Shown: in pieces, positions 1 through 8,733 of the stretch
Layout: each line of letters starts with the position of its first letter
Numbering within the stretch: position 1 is the stretch's first letter
NCBI GenBank assembly: GCA_018268915.1
Contig: JAFDVQ010000014.1
Span: 186,001-250,000 of the forward strand
DNA length: 64,000 nucleotides
Direction: 5' to 3'
DNA from: Acidobacteriota bacterium
GTDB lineage: Bacteria; Acidobacteriota; Terriglobia; Terriglobales; Acidobacteriaceae
Translations under genes and position numbers: made by a program
The notes under the pieces: model-generated
What the model was told of the DNA's origin: nothing
The model's database searches: none
The model's input: the letters and a program-made list of their open reading frames with translations, nothing else

Positions 1-2996
1 GAGAACACCGTAAACGGTGCACCCGAACGCATGCTGGAGATGCTCAGCAGTTCCCACCCATAGGTGACCGTGCGGCTAAGCGGTTGCAGCCACCGCGCGC
101 TCTCCATGTGCAGGTCCTGGGCCACGCTCAGACTGAAGTTGTGCGTTGCGTCAAAGTTCGACGGGCCCTTTTCTGGATGGGTATCGAACGGGTTTTGCGA
201 GAGGCCGGAAGCGACTGCGCCGGTTGAACCGGTTCCGCCGACCACCATGCTCGTATCGTCGATTGATTTACTCCAGGTGTGGCTTGCCTGGATTTCGGGA
301 CCGCCATGTCGTATCGGCCCGGAAATTGAAGTTTGCAGCGCGTGGTACGTGGAGTGAGCGTCGGAAGTAATCACGTTCTCCACGCCGAAGCCGCCGATGA
401 CATTGCCCGCGCTGTCGAATCGAGTGTACGGCGCGAAGCCAGGCGATGCTCCCGGATAGGCATTAGGAAAACTGGAGCGGGGCAGCTTCTCCGCCGTTGT
501 ACCTACGTATGCGGCATGGCCGACCAGACTGCCGAACTTTCGCTCGAGGCCCAGCGTCCAGGTATACAGAGTAGCGTTGTCAAAGCCCGAGTCGATTCCG
601 CTCAGGTTGAGCGCGCTGACCACGTGTCCCGGCGTGAGGGCCGCCACGTCTTGTTCGTAGCGATCCACATCCATCACCGTGCTCGCCGGGACTTCTTTGG
701 GAGCCCATGTCGCAAAGATATTCTGCCCAGCCGTGGTGTATGTTTGCGGTAACTGCGAGGGCGTGATCTGGAATCCGTACGGAATCGGAGCAGCCGCAGT
801 GGCCACTGCGCGCGGATAGACCACGAAAGGCGTTGAGCCGGTCAGGAGGTTGTCCTGCCAGATGTTGGGCGGAATGGTCATCATACCTCCACCCACATTC
901 GCCGTGAGGTTTGGCGTCACCTGCCAGGTCGCCTGTAAGCGCGGCTCGAATGCAAGATAGTTGGTCTGGTATGCGGGCTGTGGATTAATCACGAATTGTT
1001 GTGTTCCATTGACAGTCCAGATGCTCGAAGTGCGATGTGCACGCTCGCTGATGGGGGTGTAGAGATCCCAGCGCACGCCGTAATTCAGCGTCAGGCGATC
1101 GGTGAGTTTCCATGTGTCCTGCACGTAGGCGGCGAAGCTGGTGCGGTTGATGGCTGCCGGCCCAATGTGCTGCCCGCTGGAGAAATAAACCGGCGCAACG
1201 GCGATGGTGTAGTCAAACCCGCTGCCGGAGAGGAACGCCGAAACGGTATCCGGCAGCGGATCGCCGGGGCGAATATCGTGCCTGCCGCTCTGGGAAGGAA
1301 TGGCCTCCGTGGCGTATGCCGTACCGCCGCCGAAGTCAAAGTGGCCGCTGGGGCAGCTGCCCAAGTAGGTGGTGTCGCGGTTGAGCCGGATGTCCACACC
1401 GGCTTTCCAGGCATGCCGGCCTGTTGTGACGATGACGTTCTCGCGCCCCTGAAAGAGGTTGCCGTAGGCCCGCATGACAGATCCGCCCGCGGAGTTGAAC
1501 GCCTCGTACGTTCCGTCATTGAAATTTACCGCCGGATCCGTCGTGTCTGAAGTCGGAAATCCGGGCGTGGAGCGAGTAATGTTCATCGAGGATTCAAAGC
1601 TGAGCCGAGGCGAGGCAGCGCGCGTCCAGGTGCCCACCACGTTGCGCTGGCGGTCGAGGAACTGGTGGCCGAAGGTTGGATCGATCGCGGTCTGATCGGG
1701 ATTGGTTGTCGGCCCGGTCAGGTTATCCATGGTGAAGCGCGCGAAGAATTGGTCCTTGTCTGTGATCTTCTGGTCGATCCGCAGCGAAAACTGGTCCGCA
1801 TTCGTTGCCACCACCGAGGGTGTCGCATAGGTACGCGCTCCGTAAGGCCCGCTGGGATCGTTGGGTATCGGATACCGCGCAAGGATGGTCGCAATTTGCG
1901 GATTGATCGGCACCTTCAACGTGTCGGCAGATCCATCGGGGTAGGTCACAACGTCTGTCCCCGCGCGCTCATCCACGCTGGGCACTGGAAACACCTGGGT
2001 GGTGCCCAGCGCCTGCCGGAAGCCCTGGTACTCGATAAAGTAGAAGGTTCGCTTGCGCCCATCGTAGACACGCGGGAGAACCACCGGCCCACCATTGGTG
2101 AATCCAAATTCATTGCGCCGGAAAGGCGGAATCCTTCCGGGGTACACGGGAGTAGGGTGGTCAAAGTAATTGCGGGCGTCGAATGCCGAATTACGCACAA
2201 ACTCGAAGAACGAGCCGTGAAAGCCGCGCGCGCCCGACCGAGTGACAATGTTAGTGAATCCTGAAGCGCCTCGCCCGATCTCCGCCGGCATCAAGCCTGA
2301 ACTTGAATGTATTTCCTGAATCGCGTCCACGTTGAAGTTCTTGAACGTGCTTCCACCCATCTCCGGGTCGCTGATGTCGGCGCCGTCCATGGCGAAGGTG
2401 GCCTCCACGCCCCGCTGCCCGTTGATGGCGAACTGCTGGGTGAAGTTCGTGGCCCCATTCACGTCTGTCATGGTTCCGGCTGCCAGCAGGAGCAAGGTGC
2501 TGAAGTCGCGCCCATTCAGAGGCAGGGAACTTACTGCCTGGCCCGAAAGGTCTTCACCGCCGGTGGCACCGGCCTGATCGTTCAGAATCGCCAGGGTGAT
2601 CTCCCCGCGGTCGGAAACCTCAATGTCCACCGGCTTGGCGCCCGTCTGCATGTCAATGAATTGCGCGTAATCGGTCTTGCGCCCGCCTGACTCGATGGTC
2701 AGCCGGTAATGCCCCGCCGCTAGCGAACCGATGCGAAACGCCCCATCCCCACTGGCCGAGGCTTGCGCGCTTCTTCCTTCACCCCTCAGCCTGATTTGCG
2801 CTCCAGCGAGAGGCACGCCGGCGGTGTTGTGAATCCTCCCTTCCCACGTGACCGCCGTTGCAGGCCGCGCAGACACCCACGCCGCGTTCGGCAGCAGTAT
2901 CAGCAGCAGCGCAAAATGCCGCGCGCATACGCGCGCAACTGAGGGTTGTGTTTTGAGGATTGTTCTTTCTGGTGGACAACTGGCTCTGGCTTTCAT
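1..2996 (-). CDS. TonB-dependent receptor, Oar-like, 3' end outside window
   Basis: The reading frame is open from the ATG at 2996 down to the window edge, so about 998 residues are visible and the C-terminus is missing. Residues 1-45 are a basic stretch followed by a hydrophobic signal-like segment. Next comes a carboxypeptidase-regulatory-like Ig fold (from about WEGRIHNTAGVPLAGAQIRL). A plug domain follows with LPLNGRDFSTLLLLAAG, the SINGQR-type motif AINGQRGVEATFAMDGADIS and GRGASGFTNIVTRSG. The rest is beta-barrel; near the edge it reads YGWELLSISSMRSGAPFTVF, typical of this family. Such proteins sit in the outer membrane and are numerous in Acidobacteriota; their ligands are usually unknown, with carbohydrates or peptides often assumed. 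Nothing nearby names the substrate. Family assignment is firm, function is not. Confidence 0.93.
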   Translation of the reverse strand, partial: MKARASCPPERTILKTQPSVARVCARHFALLLILLPNAAWVSARPATAVTWEGRIHNTAGVPLAGAQIRLRGEGRSAQASASGDGAFRIGSLAAGHYRLTIESGGRKTDYAQFIDMQTGAKPVDIEVSDRGEITLAILNDQAGATGGEDLSGQAVSSLPLNGRDFSTLLLLAAGTMTDVNGATNFTQQFAINGQRGVEATFAMDGADISDPEMGGSTFKNFNVDAIQEIHSSSGLMPAEIGRGASGFTNIVTRSGARGFHGSFFEFVRNSAFDARNYFDHPTPVYPGRIPPFRRNEFGFTNGGPVVLPRVYDGRKRTFYFIEYQGFRQALGTTQVFPVPSVDERAGTDVVTYPDGSADTLKVPINPQIATILARYPIPNDPSGPYGARTYATPSVVATNADQFSLRIDQKITDKDQFFARFTMDNLTGPTTNPDQTAIDPTFGHQFLDRQRNVVGTWTRAASPRLSFESSMNITRSTPGFPTSDTTDPAVNFNDGTYEAFNSAGGSVMRAYGNLFQGRENVIVTTGRHAWKAGVDIRLNRDTTYLGSCPSGHFDFGGGTAYATEAIPSQSGRHDIRPGDPLPDTVSAFLSGSGFDYTIAVAPVYFSSGQHIGPAAINRTSFAAYVQDTWKLTDRLTLNYGVRWDLYTPISERAHRTSSIWTVNGTQQFVINPQPAYQTNYLAFEPRLQATWQVTPNLTANVGGGMMTIPPNIWQDNLLTGSTPFVVYPRAVATAAAPIPYGFQITPSQLPQTYTTAGQNIFATWAPKEVPASTVMDVDRYEQDVAALTPGHVVSALNLSGIDSGFDNATLYTWTLGLERKFGSLVGHAAYVGTTAEKLPRSSFPNAYPGASPGFAPYTRFDSAGNVIGGFGVENVITSDAHSTYHALQTSISGPIRHGGPEIQASHTWSKSIDDTSMVVGGTGSTGAVASGLSQNPFDTHPEKGPSNFDATHNFSLSVAQDLHMESARWLQPLSRTVTYGWELLSISSMRSGAPFTVF

Positions 2997-3387
2997 GGTC
3001 GGTAAGAGTTCCCGGATTCGGTTTCTGTTAGAAGGCGTTGTGAATATCCGCCCCAGTGGGCGGAAGAGGTTGGCGAGCACGACGGATGCGAAGGCTCGGA
3101 AATGAAATGCGGCCAGCGTCTTTGCCACCCGTGCGTAGTCTCTGACCGGCCAGTGCAAGCGCGCGGTCCAGGCGACGCTGCGCTCGATGATTCAGCGGAG
3201 CGGCGGCAAGACGAAACCGCGTTTGGCCTGGAATTGCTTAACGATCTCCGTTTGGAAACCGTGCTGTTCGGTTGCTGCTGTGGCATTCAAACCGCCTGGT
3301 GAAGGTCATTCGCACAGTCCATATCCTTGCGGCTTCACCCGATCGTTGAGGCAGCAAATGATGCGAATCAGGGCCGCCCTCTTTAAG
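2997..3387. other. 391-bp gap, no gene recognised
   Basis: This stretch lies between the receptor start and the cytochrome stop, both on the minus strand, so it should hold the receptor promoter. Short frames exist on both strands, but none shows a recognisable motif, ribosome binding site or family signature. I see no clear hairpin terminator or tRNA-like element. Confidence 0.5.
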
Positions 3388-4002
3388 TTAGCGATTCTTC
3401 AGCGTCAGCAGATAAGCCACCAGATTCTCGAGATCTTTGTCAGGAACACTCATCGGCGGCATCGTGCTTCCCGAAGGCGGCGAGACAATGAGCCGTTTCA
3501 ATTCTTCCGCCGTCCTCTTACTCCCAATCCCGTCGAGCGCAGAGCTTGTATTGCCGACGCCGGCGACAGAGTGGCATGATGAACAGCCGTAAGACTCGAA
3601 CATCTGCCTCCCAGCGACTTCAGGAGCATTGCCTGTATTGGCGCTGATTGCTTCGCGCGAAGCCGCCTTGCGATGCGACTCGTCGTACGCGAGGAATTTG
3701 AGGATCTCGCCCGCCTCGCTATCGTTAATGTGGGAACTCGCCATCGCTTGCATTCGGCGTACTTCCGCTGTCCAGCCCTCCGGCGAACGGGACTGCTTTA
3801 AGCTAGAGGCTAACCCGTGGCACTCAGAGCACTTGTTCGCAAATACCTTGTAATTGCTTTGGATGTTCGCCGGATAGGAGCTGACGTTGATCTTCTCCTC
3901 TGCGGAATGTTTGCCAAACTGCGCAACGGCGGATGTGCCGAGCGCCAATAGCGCGGTCAAGGAGGCCGCCAATGCCAAACGCCGTAAAACAATCTGTCTC
4001 AT
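3388..4002 (-). CDS. exported di-haem cytochrome c
   Basis: This is a 204-residue protein with a cleavable signal peptide (about residues 1-27, ending AVAQ). It has two CXXCH haem sites, CSECH at residues 58-62 and CSSCH at 140-144, so it is a periplasmic di-haem c cytochrome. TMPPM in the C-terminal half supplies a likely axial methionine for the second haem; methionines near residues 84-87 could serve the first. A strong ribosome site (GAGGAGAAGG) precedes the ATG. It begins 23 bp after the stop of the upstream cytochrome-porin gene, so the two are almost certainly one operon. It is a plausible periplasmic electron partner for that protein. The partnership is inferred from position only. 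Confidence 0.9.
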   Translation of the reverse strand: MRQIVLRRLALAASLTALLALGTSAVAQFGKHSAEEKINVSSYPANIQSNYKVFANKCSECHGLASSLKQSRSPEGWTAEVRRMQAMASSHINDSEAGEILKFLAYDESHRKAASREAISANTGNAPEVAGRQMFESYGCSSCHSVAGVGNTSSALDGIGSKRTAEELKRLIVSPPSGSTMPPMSVPDKDLENLVAYLLTLKNR

Positions 4003-4025
4003 AATCCTTCTCCTCGCTTGTGCCG

Positions 4026-5327
4026 CTAGAAACTGAACTGGATATCCGCTTCAAAGGTTCTGGTCGCACTGCCGGTGAATGCGATGGGATCGACGCCGTG
4101 AGAGTTCCCGGCCGCAATCCGTCCCACAATATTGCCAGTAGGTGTGAGCGCCCTTTCGGCTCCTACCTGCCACTGTTCGAGTGTGGTCGGGCGCAAAGCG
4201 CCGGTCAGATCCTGTTTGAGCCGGTCGTAGCGTCCGGCAAGTGCAAGACCGCGCCAGACGTAATAATTGACCTCTCCAAATCCCCCATTCGTCTGATAGG
4301 TACCAGGAGTCTGGGTGGCAGGATCCTGCCAGTCGTCGTTTCCATGCAGATATCCGCCTAGCAAGTCGACTTTGTCTCGGCCGATCATGTAGTTGGCGAA
4401 TACACCTTCGCGCCGGATGCGTGCGTTATAAGTGAACTCATTGGAGAGTCCGGAGTTCTGGGTCTGATTCTTCTTCCCTTGATAGGTAACGAAACTAATG
4501 CCGCTCTCCGGCGCATACCACCAATCGGCGTCGACCCAAATATCCTTGCTGTTTTTGTTAGAGGCGCCGAGAATCTCGCTTCCATCCGCGTTGTCACCGT
4601 TGGTCAGCTTGGCGTTGATTCCAAAAATGTTCTTATATTTCGACGAGGCCCATGTATATCCGCCCGCGATTCCCACCGGCGACTGATCGAAGACGAAATT
4701 TGTCGGTCCCGTGTTTTCAAAGACCAGAGGTGCGCTGGGCAAAAGGCTGTAAACCTGTGCAGCGCGCGTTCCTTGCGCAATCTGAAGATGTTCCCGTCCC
4801 ACCGTGCCGTACCAACTGCTCTTGGCCGTTCCGCCGACGTATCCGATGTGGGCGTTGGGTAGGTCGACGTTCGTTTCTCCGCCTGCCACAATGTCCATCT
4901 CGGCAAAGTAAAAGAAGTTTGTATCGGGGACCCAGCCGCCAAAGTATGCATTCCAGGAACCGACCTGAATTGCCGAGGTGGAAGTGGAGCCTTGGCCCTC
5001 TTGGGTGGATCGCTGCGCGGAATAATTGAAGTCTGCCACCGCAAACGACGCATTGTTGGCTACCGTCCATTCGCGTTCTTTACGGACAAGGTCAAGAATG
5101 CGTTGAACGGGTTTCGATACCTCAAGGGCGGGCGGCAAATGATGCCCGAGCCTCTGGAACATGTACCCTTGCTGATTCAGCACAGGGGGAATCGTGTGGC
5201 AGGCGTAGCAGGTAATGCCGTACCTCCTCGCATATTGAGGAACTGCCGACGCCTGGCGCGGACCGAGAATCACCAGGAGTGATGCGACTGCGCAGGCTAG
5301 AAAGACAAAACGGTTTCGTGAAATCAC
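4026..5327 (-). CDS. outer-membrane c-cytochrome/porin fusion, Cyc2-like
   Basis: The 433-residue product starts at a GTG with a good AAGGAG site. It has a signal peptide (about 1-28, ending ASA), then immediately one haem site, CYACH at residues 40-44, in the context PQYARRYGITCYACHTIPP followed by LNQQGYMFQRLGHH. The remaining ~350 residues alternate aromatic, glycine and polar residues as in a beta-barrel and end in phenylalanine (ADIQFSF), the usual outer-membrane C-terminus. A single N-terminal haem joined to a porin barrel is the architecture of Cyc2, the outer-membrane iron oxidase of neutrophilic and acidophilic Fe(II) oxidisers; the FAR-x-G-x-x-C-x-x-CH and LN-x-x-G-x-x-F pattern resembles that family. 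It could instead be a related but uncharacterised haem-barrel family. It is co-transcribed with the downstream di-haem cytochrome. Confidence 0.75.
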   Translation of the reverse strand: MISRNRFVFLACAVASLLVILGPRQASAVPQYARRYGITCYACHTIPPVLNQQGYMFQRLGHHLPPALEVSKPVQRILDLVRKEREWTVANNASFAVADFNYSAQRSTQEGQGSTSTSAIQVGSWNAYFGGWVPDTNFFYFAEMDIVAGGETNVDLPNAHIGYVGGTAKSSWYGTVGREHLQIAQGTRAAQVYSLLPSAPLVFENTGPTNFVFDQSPVGIAGGYTWASSKYKNIFGINAKLTNGDNADGSEILGASNKNSKDIWVDADWWYAPESGISFVTYQGKKNQTQNSGLSNEFTYNARIRREGVFANYMIGRDKVDLLGGYLHGNDDWQDPATQTPGTYQTNGGFGEVNYYVWRGLALAGRYDRLKQDLTGALRPTTLEQWQVGAERALTPTGNIVGRIAAGNSHGVDPIAFTGSATRTFEADIQFSF

Positions 5328-5570
5328 AATGGGCTCCTTGTTCGCACTTCAGCGGTACTGTCGAGTTGTCATCGGCGGGGCATAAGGTATCGCCACATGT
5401 CTTGCCGAATTCAAGCGGCGAAATGGCTGGTTATCTGCACCTGACGAGCGTCAAGCGTCAACAGCCGGCTCACGAATGTGATCAGAGATTGTCCGCGCGT
5501 TTCCAGGCGCCAATGTGCAGATGCAAGATCGCGAATGTCCGGGTGTCGATTGAGGACGCGAAGAAGGAGT

Positions 5571-5963
5571 CTAGATCAGGAAGATACAGAGCGAGGATCG
5601 CGGGCGTTGCAGGGTGTGTTCAATTCTCGATGGTGCGCGAGAATGCCGGGCTGATGTGAGTCGAGGCTGCGGATCTACGACAGCGGTGGGCTGTGCTTCA
5701 GGGTTTGCTAATTTCGCGGTCGCCTCACGGATCACGAAAGACGTTGGCAAAGGGGTGGACACTTTGCAGCGGTTCGGCGCAACGGCTTGAGCACGACCGG
5801 CTACTCCGACCTTCACGGCATGGGGCATAGCCATCATTGGGCAGTCCGGTTTGCAGCAACTGTCCAAGAGCGCAGCATGGGGGCATGGCGCCGCGGCGAA
5901 CAATGGGATCACCCCGATGCAAAGCACCATCACAGTAGCGACGAGTTTGGTGACATACCTCAT
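5571..5963 (-). CDS. small secreted cysteine-rich protein, unknown function
   Basis: A 130-residue protein is read from the ATG at 5963 (MRYVTKL). Residues 1-24 form a signal peptide ending LFAAA. The mature N-terminus carries a cluster of cysteines and methionines (PCPH, SCCKPDCPMMAM) that looks like a soft-metal binding site; the rest is proline- and arginine-rich with no known fold that I recognise. It stands between the cytochrome pair and the copper genes. A CRP/FNR-like palindrome lies about 40-55 bp upstream and an inverted repeat about 90-110 bp upstream. A role in copper handling is suggested by composition and neighbours only. Confidence 0.6.
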   Translation of the reverse strand: MRYVTKLVATVMVLCIGVIPLFAAAPCPHAALLDSCCKPDCPMMAMPHAVKVGVAGRAQAVAPNRCKVSTPLPTSFVIREATAKLANPEAQPTAVVDPQPRLTSARHSRAPSRIEHTLQRPRSSLCIFLI

Positions 5964-6003
5964 ACCCAACCTGTCATGATCCCAAAGCTCGGCGGCCTCG
6001 GTA

Positions 6004-6019
6004 TGTGACTTAGATCACG
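6004..6019. promoter_or_regulatory. CRP/FNR-like palindrome TGTGA-N6-TCACG
   Basis: TGTGACTTAGATCACG matches the TGTGA-N6-TCACA layout bound by CRP/FNR family regulators. It lies about 40 bp upstream of the Cys-rich secreted protein start. The same GTGA-N6-TCAC pattern recurs at 8608-8621 and 34760-34773, the latter with an almost identical core (CTAGATCACG). Confidence 0.5.
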
Positions 6020-6055
6020 AGACTCCCAGCTGTCGTAGCGAAGCGTAACCTACTC

Positions 6056-6073
6056 GAGTGAGCATTATCACTC
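6056..6073. promoter_or_regulatory. inverted repeat GAGTGA-N6-TCACTC
   Basis: Perfect 6-bp arms flank a 6-bp spacer (GCATTA) about 90-110 bp upstream of the Cys-rich protein start, in a gene-free stretch (5964-6306). It could be an operator. No regulator is identified. Confidence 0.35.
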
Positions 6074-6306
6074 ACGACGAGCGAAAGCAGCCTTTTGGTC
6101 GAATGATCGTCGCAAGCGATCAGGGACCGCGGATGAATCTTTTGAGAACTTCACTGCACGCAGCGTGCCGATTCAGCGGAGCGGCCCCGGGACGATAAAA
6201 CAAGCGCATTCAACGAGGGACAGAGTATCGATACGGTGTACAGGCTCGCGCAATAGCCCCAAATGGGGCAGCGGGTGCCGCATCTCGGCCAAGGCCACGC
6301 CATATG

Positions 6307-7014
6307 TCAGCCGGGCAATTCTGGTTTTCGATTGAAGACATAAAGGTTGTCGACGCAAATCTCCCAATGTGGCAATTCAACTTGCAGGTCGAGTGTCCAA
6401 TAGTTTCGAAGCACGGCAAAGAACTGGCTCTTGATCGTGACGCCTTTACGAACCGGTTTGCCGGGGCGATCCAGAAACATTTGCCCATCCTCATCCACGG
6501 GTAGTTCACCGATATAGATAAAGTGCTCTCCCCTGTACCGGGAAAGCGCCCGAGCAAGCATGTCGTCATTCGGCGGCGGCCAACATAAAAGCAGCGTGTA
6601 ATTTGGGTGTAGATCGATTGCCGAAGTCGTCTCCGCTGAGCACTTCGGTCCAGCATTTAGCGTTTTCGTGAAAGTGATTCGCAAAGTCGGGATGCCCCGG
6701 TGGATTTTTGTCGTAGCAAAGAATGTCGACGCCGCCCAGTCTCATAAGCGAGGCCCAGTATCCGGTGCCAGCGCCAATTTCGACGATGGGTGCAAACCGT
6801 GCAATAGCCGTCAAAGCAGAACGCGTCGGAATGGCGTGAGCGTACTTCCGGATATAAGATTCCGAAACGACAGTAGTTCAGCAACCCGCTCAAAGTCGTG
6901 CGCGTGATCTGCGTGGAGCAGTTGATCCTCGCGCTCGCGTTGCACATCGGTCTGTTTAAGCCATTCTTCGAAATACGGATTCTCGTTGATTGAGCCGGCG
7001 GCGAATGCTGTCAT
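6307..7014 (-). pseudogene. SAM-dependent methyltransferase, two frameshifts
   Basis: Reading from the ATG at 7014 (MTAFAAGSINENPYFEEWLK), the first frame stops at about 6811. The natural continuation is in another frame from about 6860: KYAHAIPTRSAL, then the SAM-binding motif I signature PIVEIGAGTGYWASLMR and ILCYDKNPPG. At about 6620-6600 the match jumps back to the first frame with HPNYTLLLCWPPPNDDMLA and EHFIYIGEL, ending at 6307 (NRKPELPG). Joined, the three pieces make one coherent ~235-residue class I methyltransferase. Two frame changes within 700 bp argue for a decayed gene, although two sequencing indels cannot be excluded. The substrate is unknown. Confidence 0.8.
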
Positions 7015-7037
7015 GGATCGAACCTCTACCACATGCG

Positions 7038-8483
7038 TCAGTTCGACCCAATTCGGGAAGCCACCATCTTCCACTGTCCGGCGTCGAAGAACAGCAGTCC
7101 GAAGGCGTGAACGGAGGTTCCGCTTGCGATCGGCGAGGTGCTTGAGACGACTGTTTTCGGTTGCTGAAAGACAGTCACGCTGGTAGCGCCGGTCAGCGTC
7201 GTGAAGGCACTATCCGAAGGAAGCGCCATGGTGAAGCTTGTGGTCGCGCCGCTTGCGATCGCCGCCGAGGCCGTCCCGGTGATCCCTTGCGATTCGAGTT
7301 CGACGGTTGACGCCGTGATGGTGCCTGCCATAGAGCTGCCGCCCATCATTCCGCCGGAGCCGCCGTTCATCATCCCGCTCGAACTGATGGGCATCACGCT
7401 CTGTCCGGGATAAATGTGATTGTCGTCAAAGGTGGGAGTGAAGGGCAGTCCCGCCATGTCCGCGCCGTCTTCATCGATCTGATACGTGGTGCTTCCGCTC
7501 AGGTCAATTGTGACGCCGGCGGCAAAGGCCGACGACATCATGCCGTTGCCGGCTCCGTTCTGCATGACGATAGTAAGCGAGGTTGGCGGATGTCCGGTCA
7601 CCGCAGTGATGACGCCTCTGCCCATCACACCGCCCGAGTTCATCATGGACTGGACCCTTGTCGCCATCAGCGTGCCATCCGCCTGTAGGCTCGCATCCAC
7701 CATGAGGAGCATGCCGCTCGCCAACCCGCTCATGCTGGTGCCGTCAAAGACCGTTGACGAATTGGTCGCGAAAGTGAAGGACTGGGCGGCCTGCATCGAT
7801 GTCATGGAAAAGGACGTGCCCGAAACGCTGGAGACCGACCCCATCATCCCCTGAATTCCCCCATTGGAGGGGTCCATCGGATTGCGAGAGCCCTGCGTGC
7901 CCGACGTGACATGAAAGACCGGACTCATAGTCAGGTTGCCACTGGAGTCAATCGTGACGGACTTTGAGAGATCAAGATCGAATCCCACCGTCATTGGCGT
8001 CGATCCCACCGTCATGGGAGTTCCGAAGGCTACGGTCGTTGAGATGGGGCCCGAGATCGTCTTTTGAACGGCAACCTTGGTGTTCGGGTCCATATACATG
8101 ACGGTGACCGAACCAATGGTGATCGATGCGCCGGTATAGGTCCCTTGAGGCGCGCTGACCATATTCAGAGGTTGCATGGTGCCCATCAGATGCATCATCT
8201 CAATCGGAACTGAGGAGGAAACGACTGTTGCCGATCCGTTGCTTCCCGTCAGTGACATGGAATTGATGTTCATGGAAAAGGCAAGCATCCAATCTGAGGG
8301 AGAATCGCCGATGTTGACTTGCACTGCTGTCTTTTGGGCTGTTGTTACTGGAGGCGATGTTGTGGAGGTGCCATTAGAGCCGCCACATGCAGCAAGCGCA
8401 AACGTCAAAACCGTGGCCAAAGTGGCGGCTGCGACGGTCCTTAGATTTGAAAGCTCAAAAAAATGAAGGCTTCTAGTACGCAT
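7038..8483 (-). CDS. methionine-rich lipoprotein, DUF4382/DUF5666-like
   Basis: A 481-residue protein. The ATG at 8483 is preferred because GAGGAGAGG lies just upstream; an ATG eight codons earlier has no such site. The signal peptide ends in a lipobox (FALAACGG), so it should be a lipid-anchored periplasmic or outer-membrane protein. The body is Ser/Thr/Gly-rich beta-type sequence, as in the DUF4382 and DUF5666 proteins common in Acidobacteriota. It has conspicuous methionine clusters (EMMHLMGTM; GMMNGGSGGMMGGSSM; QGMMGS). Met-rich segments are known Cu(I)/Ag(I) ligands, and the gene lies next to a copper ATPase, so copper binding is plausible. No enzymatic motif is seen. Confidence 0.75.
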   Translation of the reverse strand: MRTRSLHFFELSNLRTVAAATLATVLTFALAACGGSNGTSTTSPPVTTAQKTAVQVNIGDSPSDWMLAFSMNINSMSLTGSNGSATVVSSSVPIEMMHLMGTMQPLNMVSAPQGTYTGASITIGSVTVMYMDPNTKVAVQKTISGPISTTVAFGTPMTVGSTPMTVGFDLDLSKSVTIDSSGNLTMSPVFHVTSGTQGSRNPMDPSNGGIQGMMGSVSSVSGTSFSMTSMQAAQSFTFATNSSTVFDGTSMSGLASGMLLMVDASLQADGTLMATRVQSMMNSGGVMGRGVITAVTGHPPTSLTIVMQNGAGNGMMSSAFAAGVTIDLSGSTTYQIDEDGADMAGLPFTPTFDDNHIYPGQSVMPISSSGMMNGGSGGMMGGSSMAGTITASTVELESQGITGTASAAIASGATTSFTMALPSDSAFTTLTGATSVTVFQQPKTVVSSTSPIASGTSVHAFGLLFFDAGQWKMVASRIGSN

Positions 8484-8607
8484 GGAGTCCTCTCCTCGGG
8501 GAAGCAAGAGCTACATGGACACCACTGGTTTGTGCAAGCGACCCCGAAGGATCTGCCACGTCAGCCTGCTCACTGTTGAGGATCATCTTGCTGACAAAGG
8601 CTAGTCG

Positions 8608-8621
8608 GTGATGTGGGTCAC
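8608..8621. promoter_or_regulatory. CRP/FNR-like palindrome GTGA-N6-TCAC
   Basis: GTGATGTGGGTCAC lies about 125 bp upstream of the Met-rich lipoprotein start, in the 250-bp gap after the copper ATPase stop. It shares its layout with the sites at 6004 and 34760. Confidence 0.4.
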
Positions 8622-8733
8622 AGTGAGCTGCTGGTCAACATCCAAATGGGCGAGGCGGTTTCGTGATGTGTCGCACATAGACTCTACAACGGCAGAAGAA
8701 ATTGCAGTATCGCCGGAGACAAACTGTCTACAT

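Noticed and set aside
64..2690. Several plus-strand open frames of 80-200 codons opposite the receptor
   Set aside because: They are antisense to one continuous minus-strand TonB receptor frame with strong family motifs, and show no motifs of their own.
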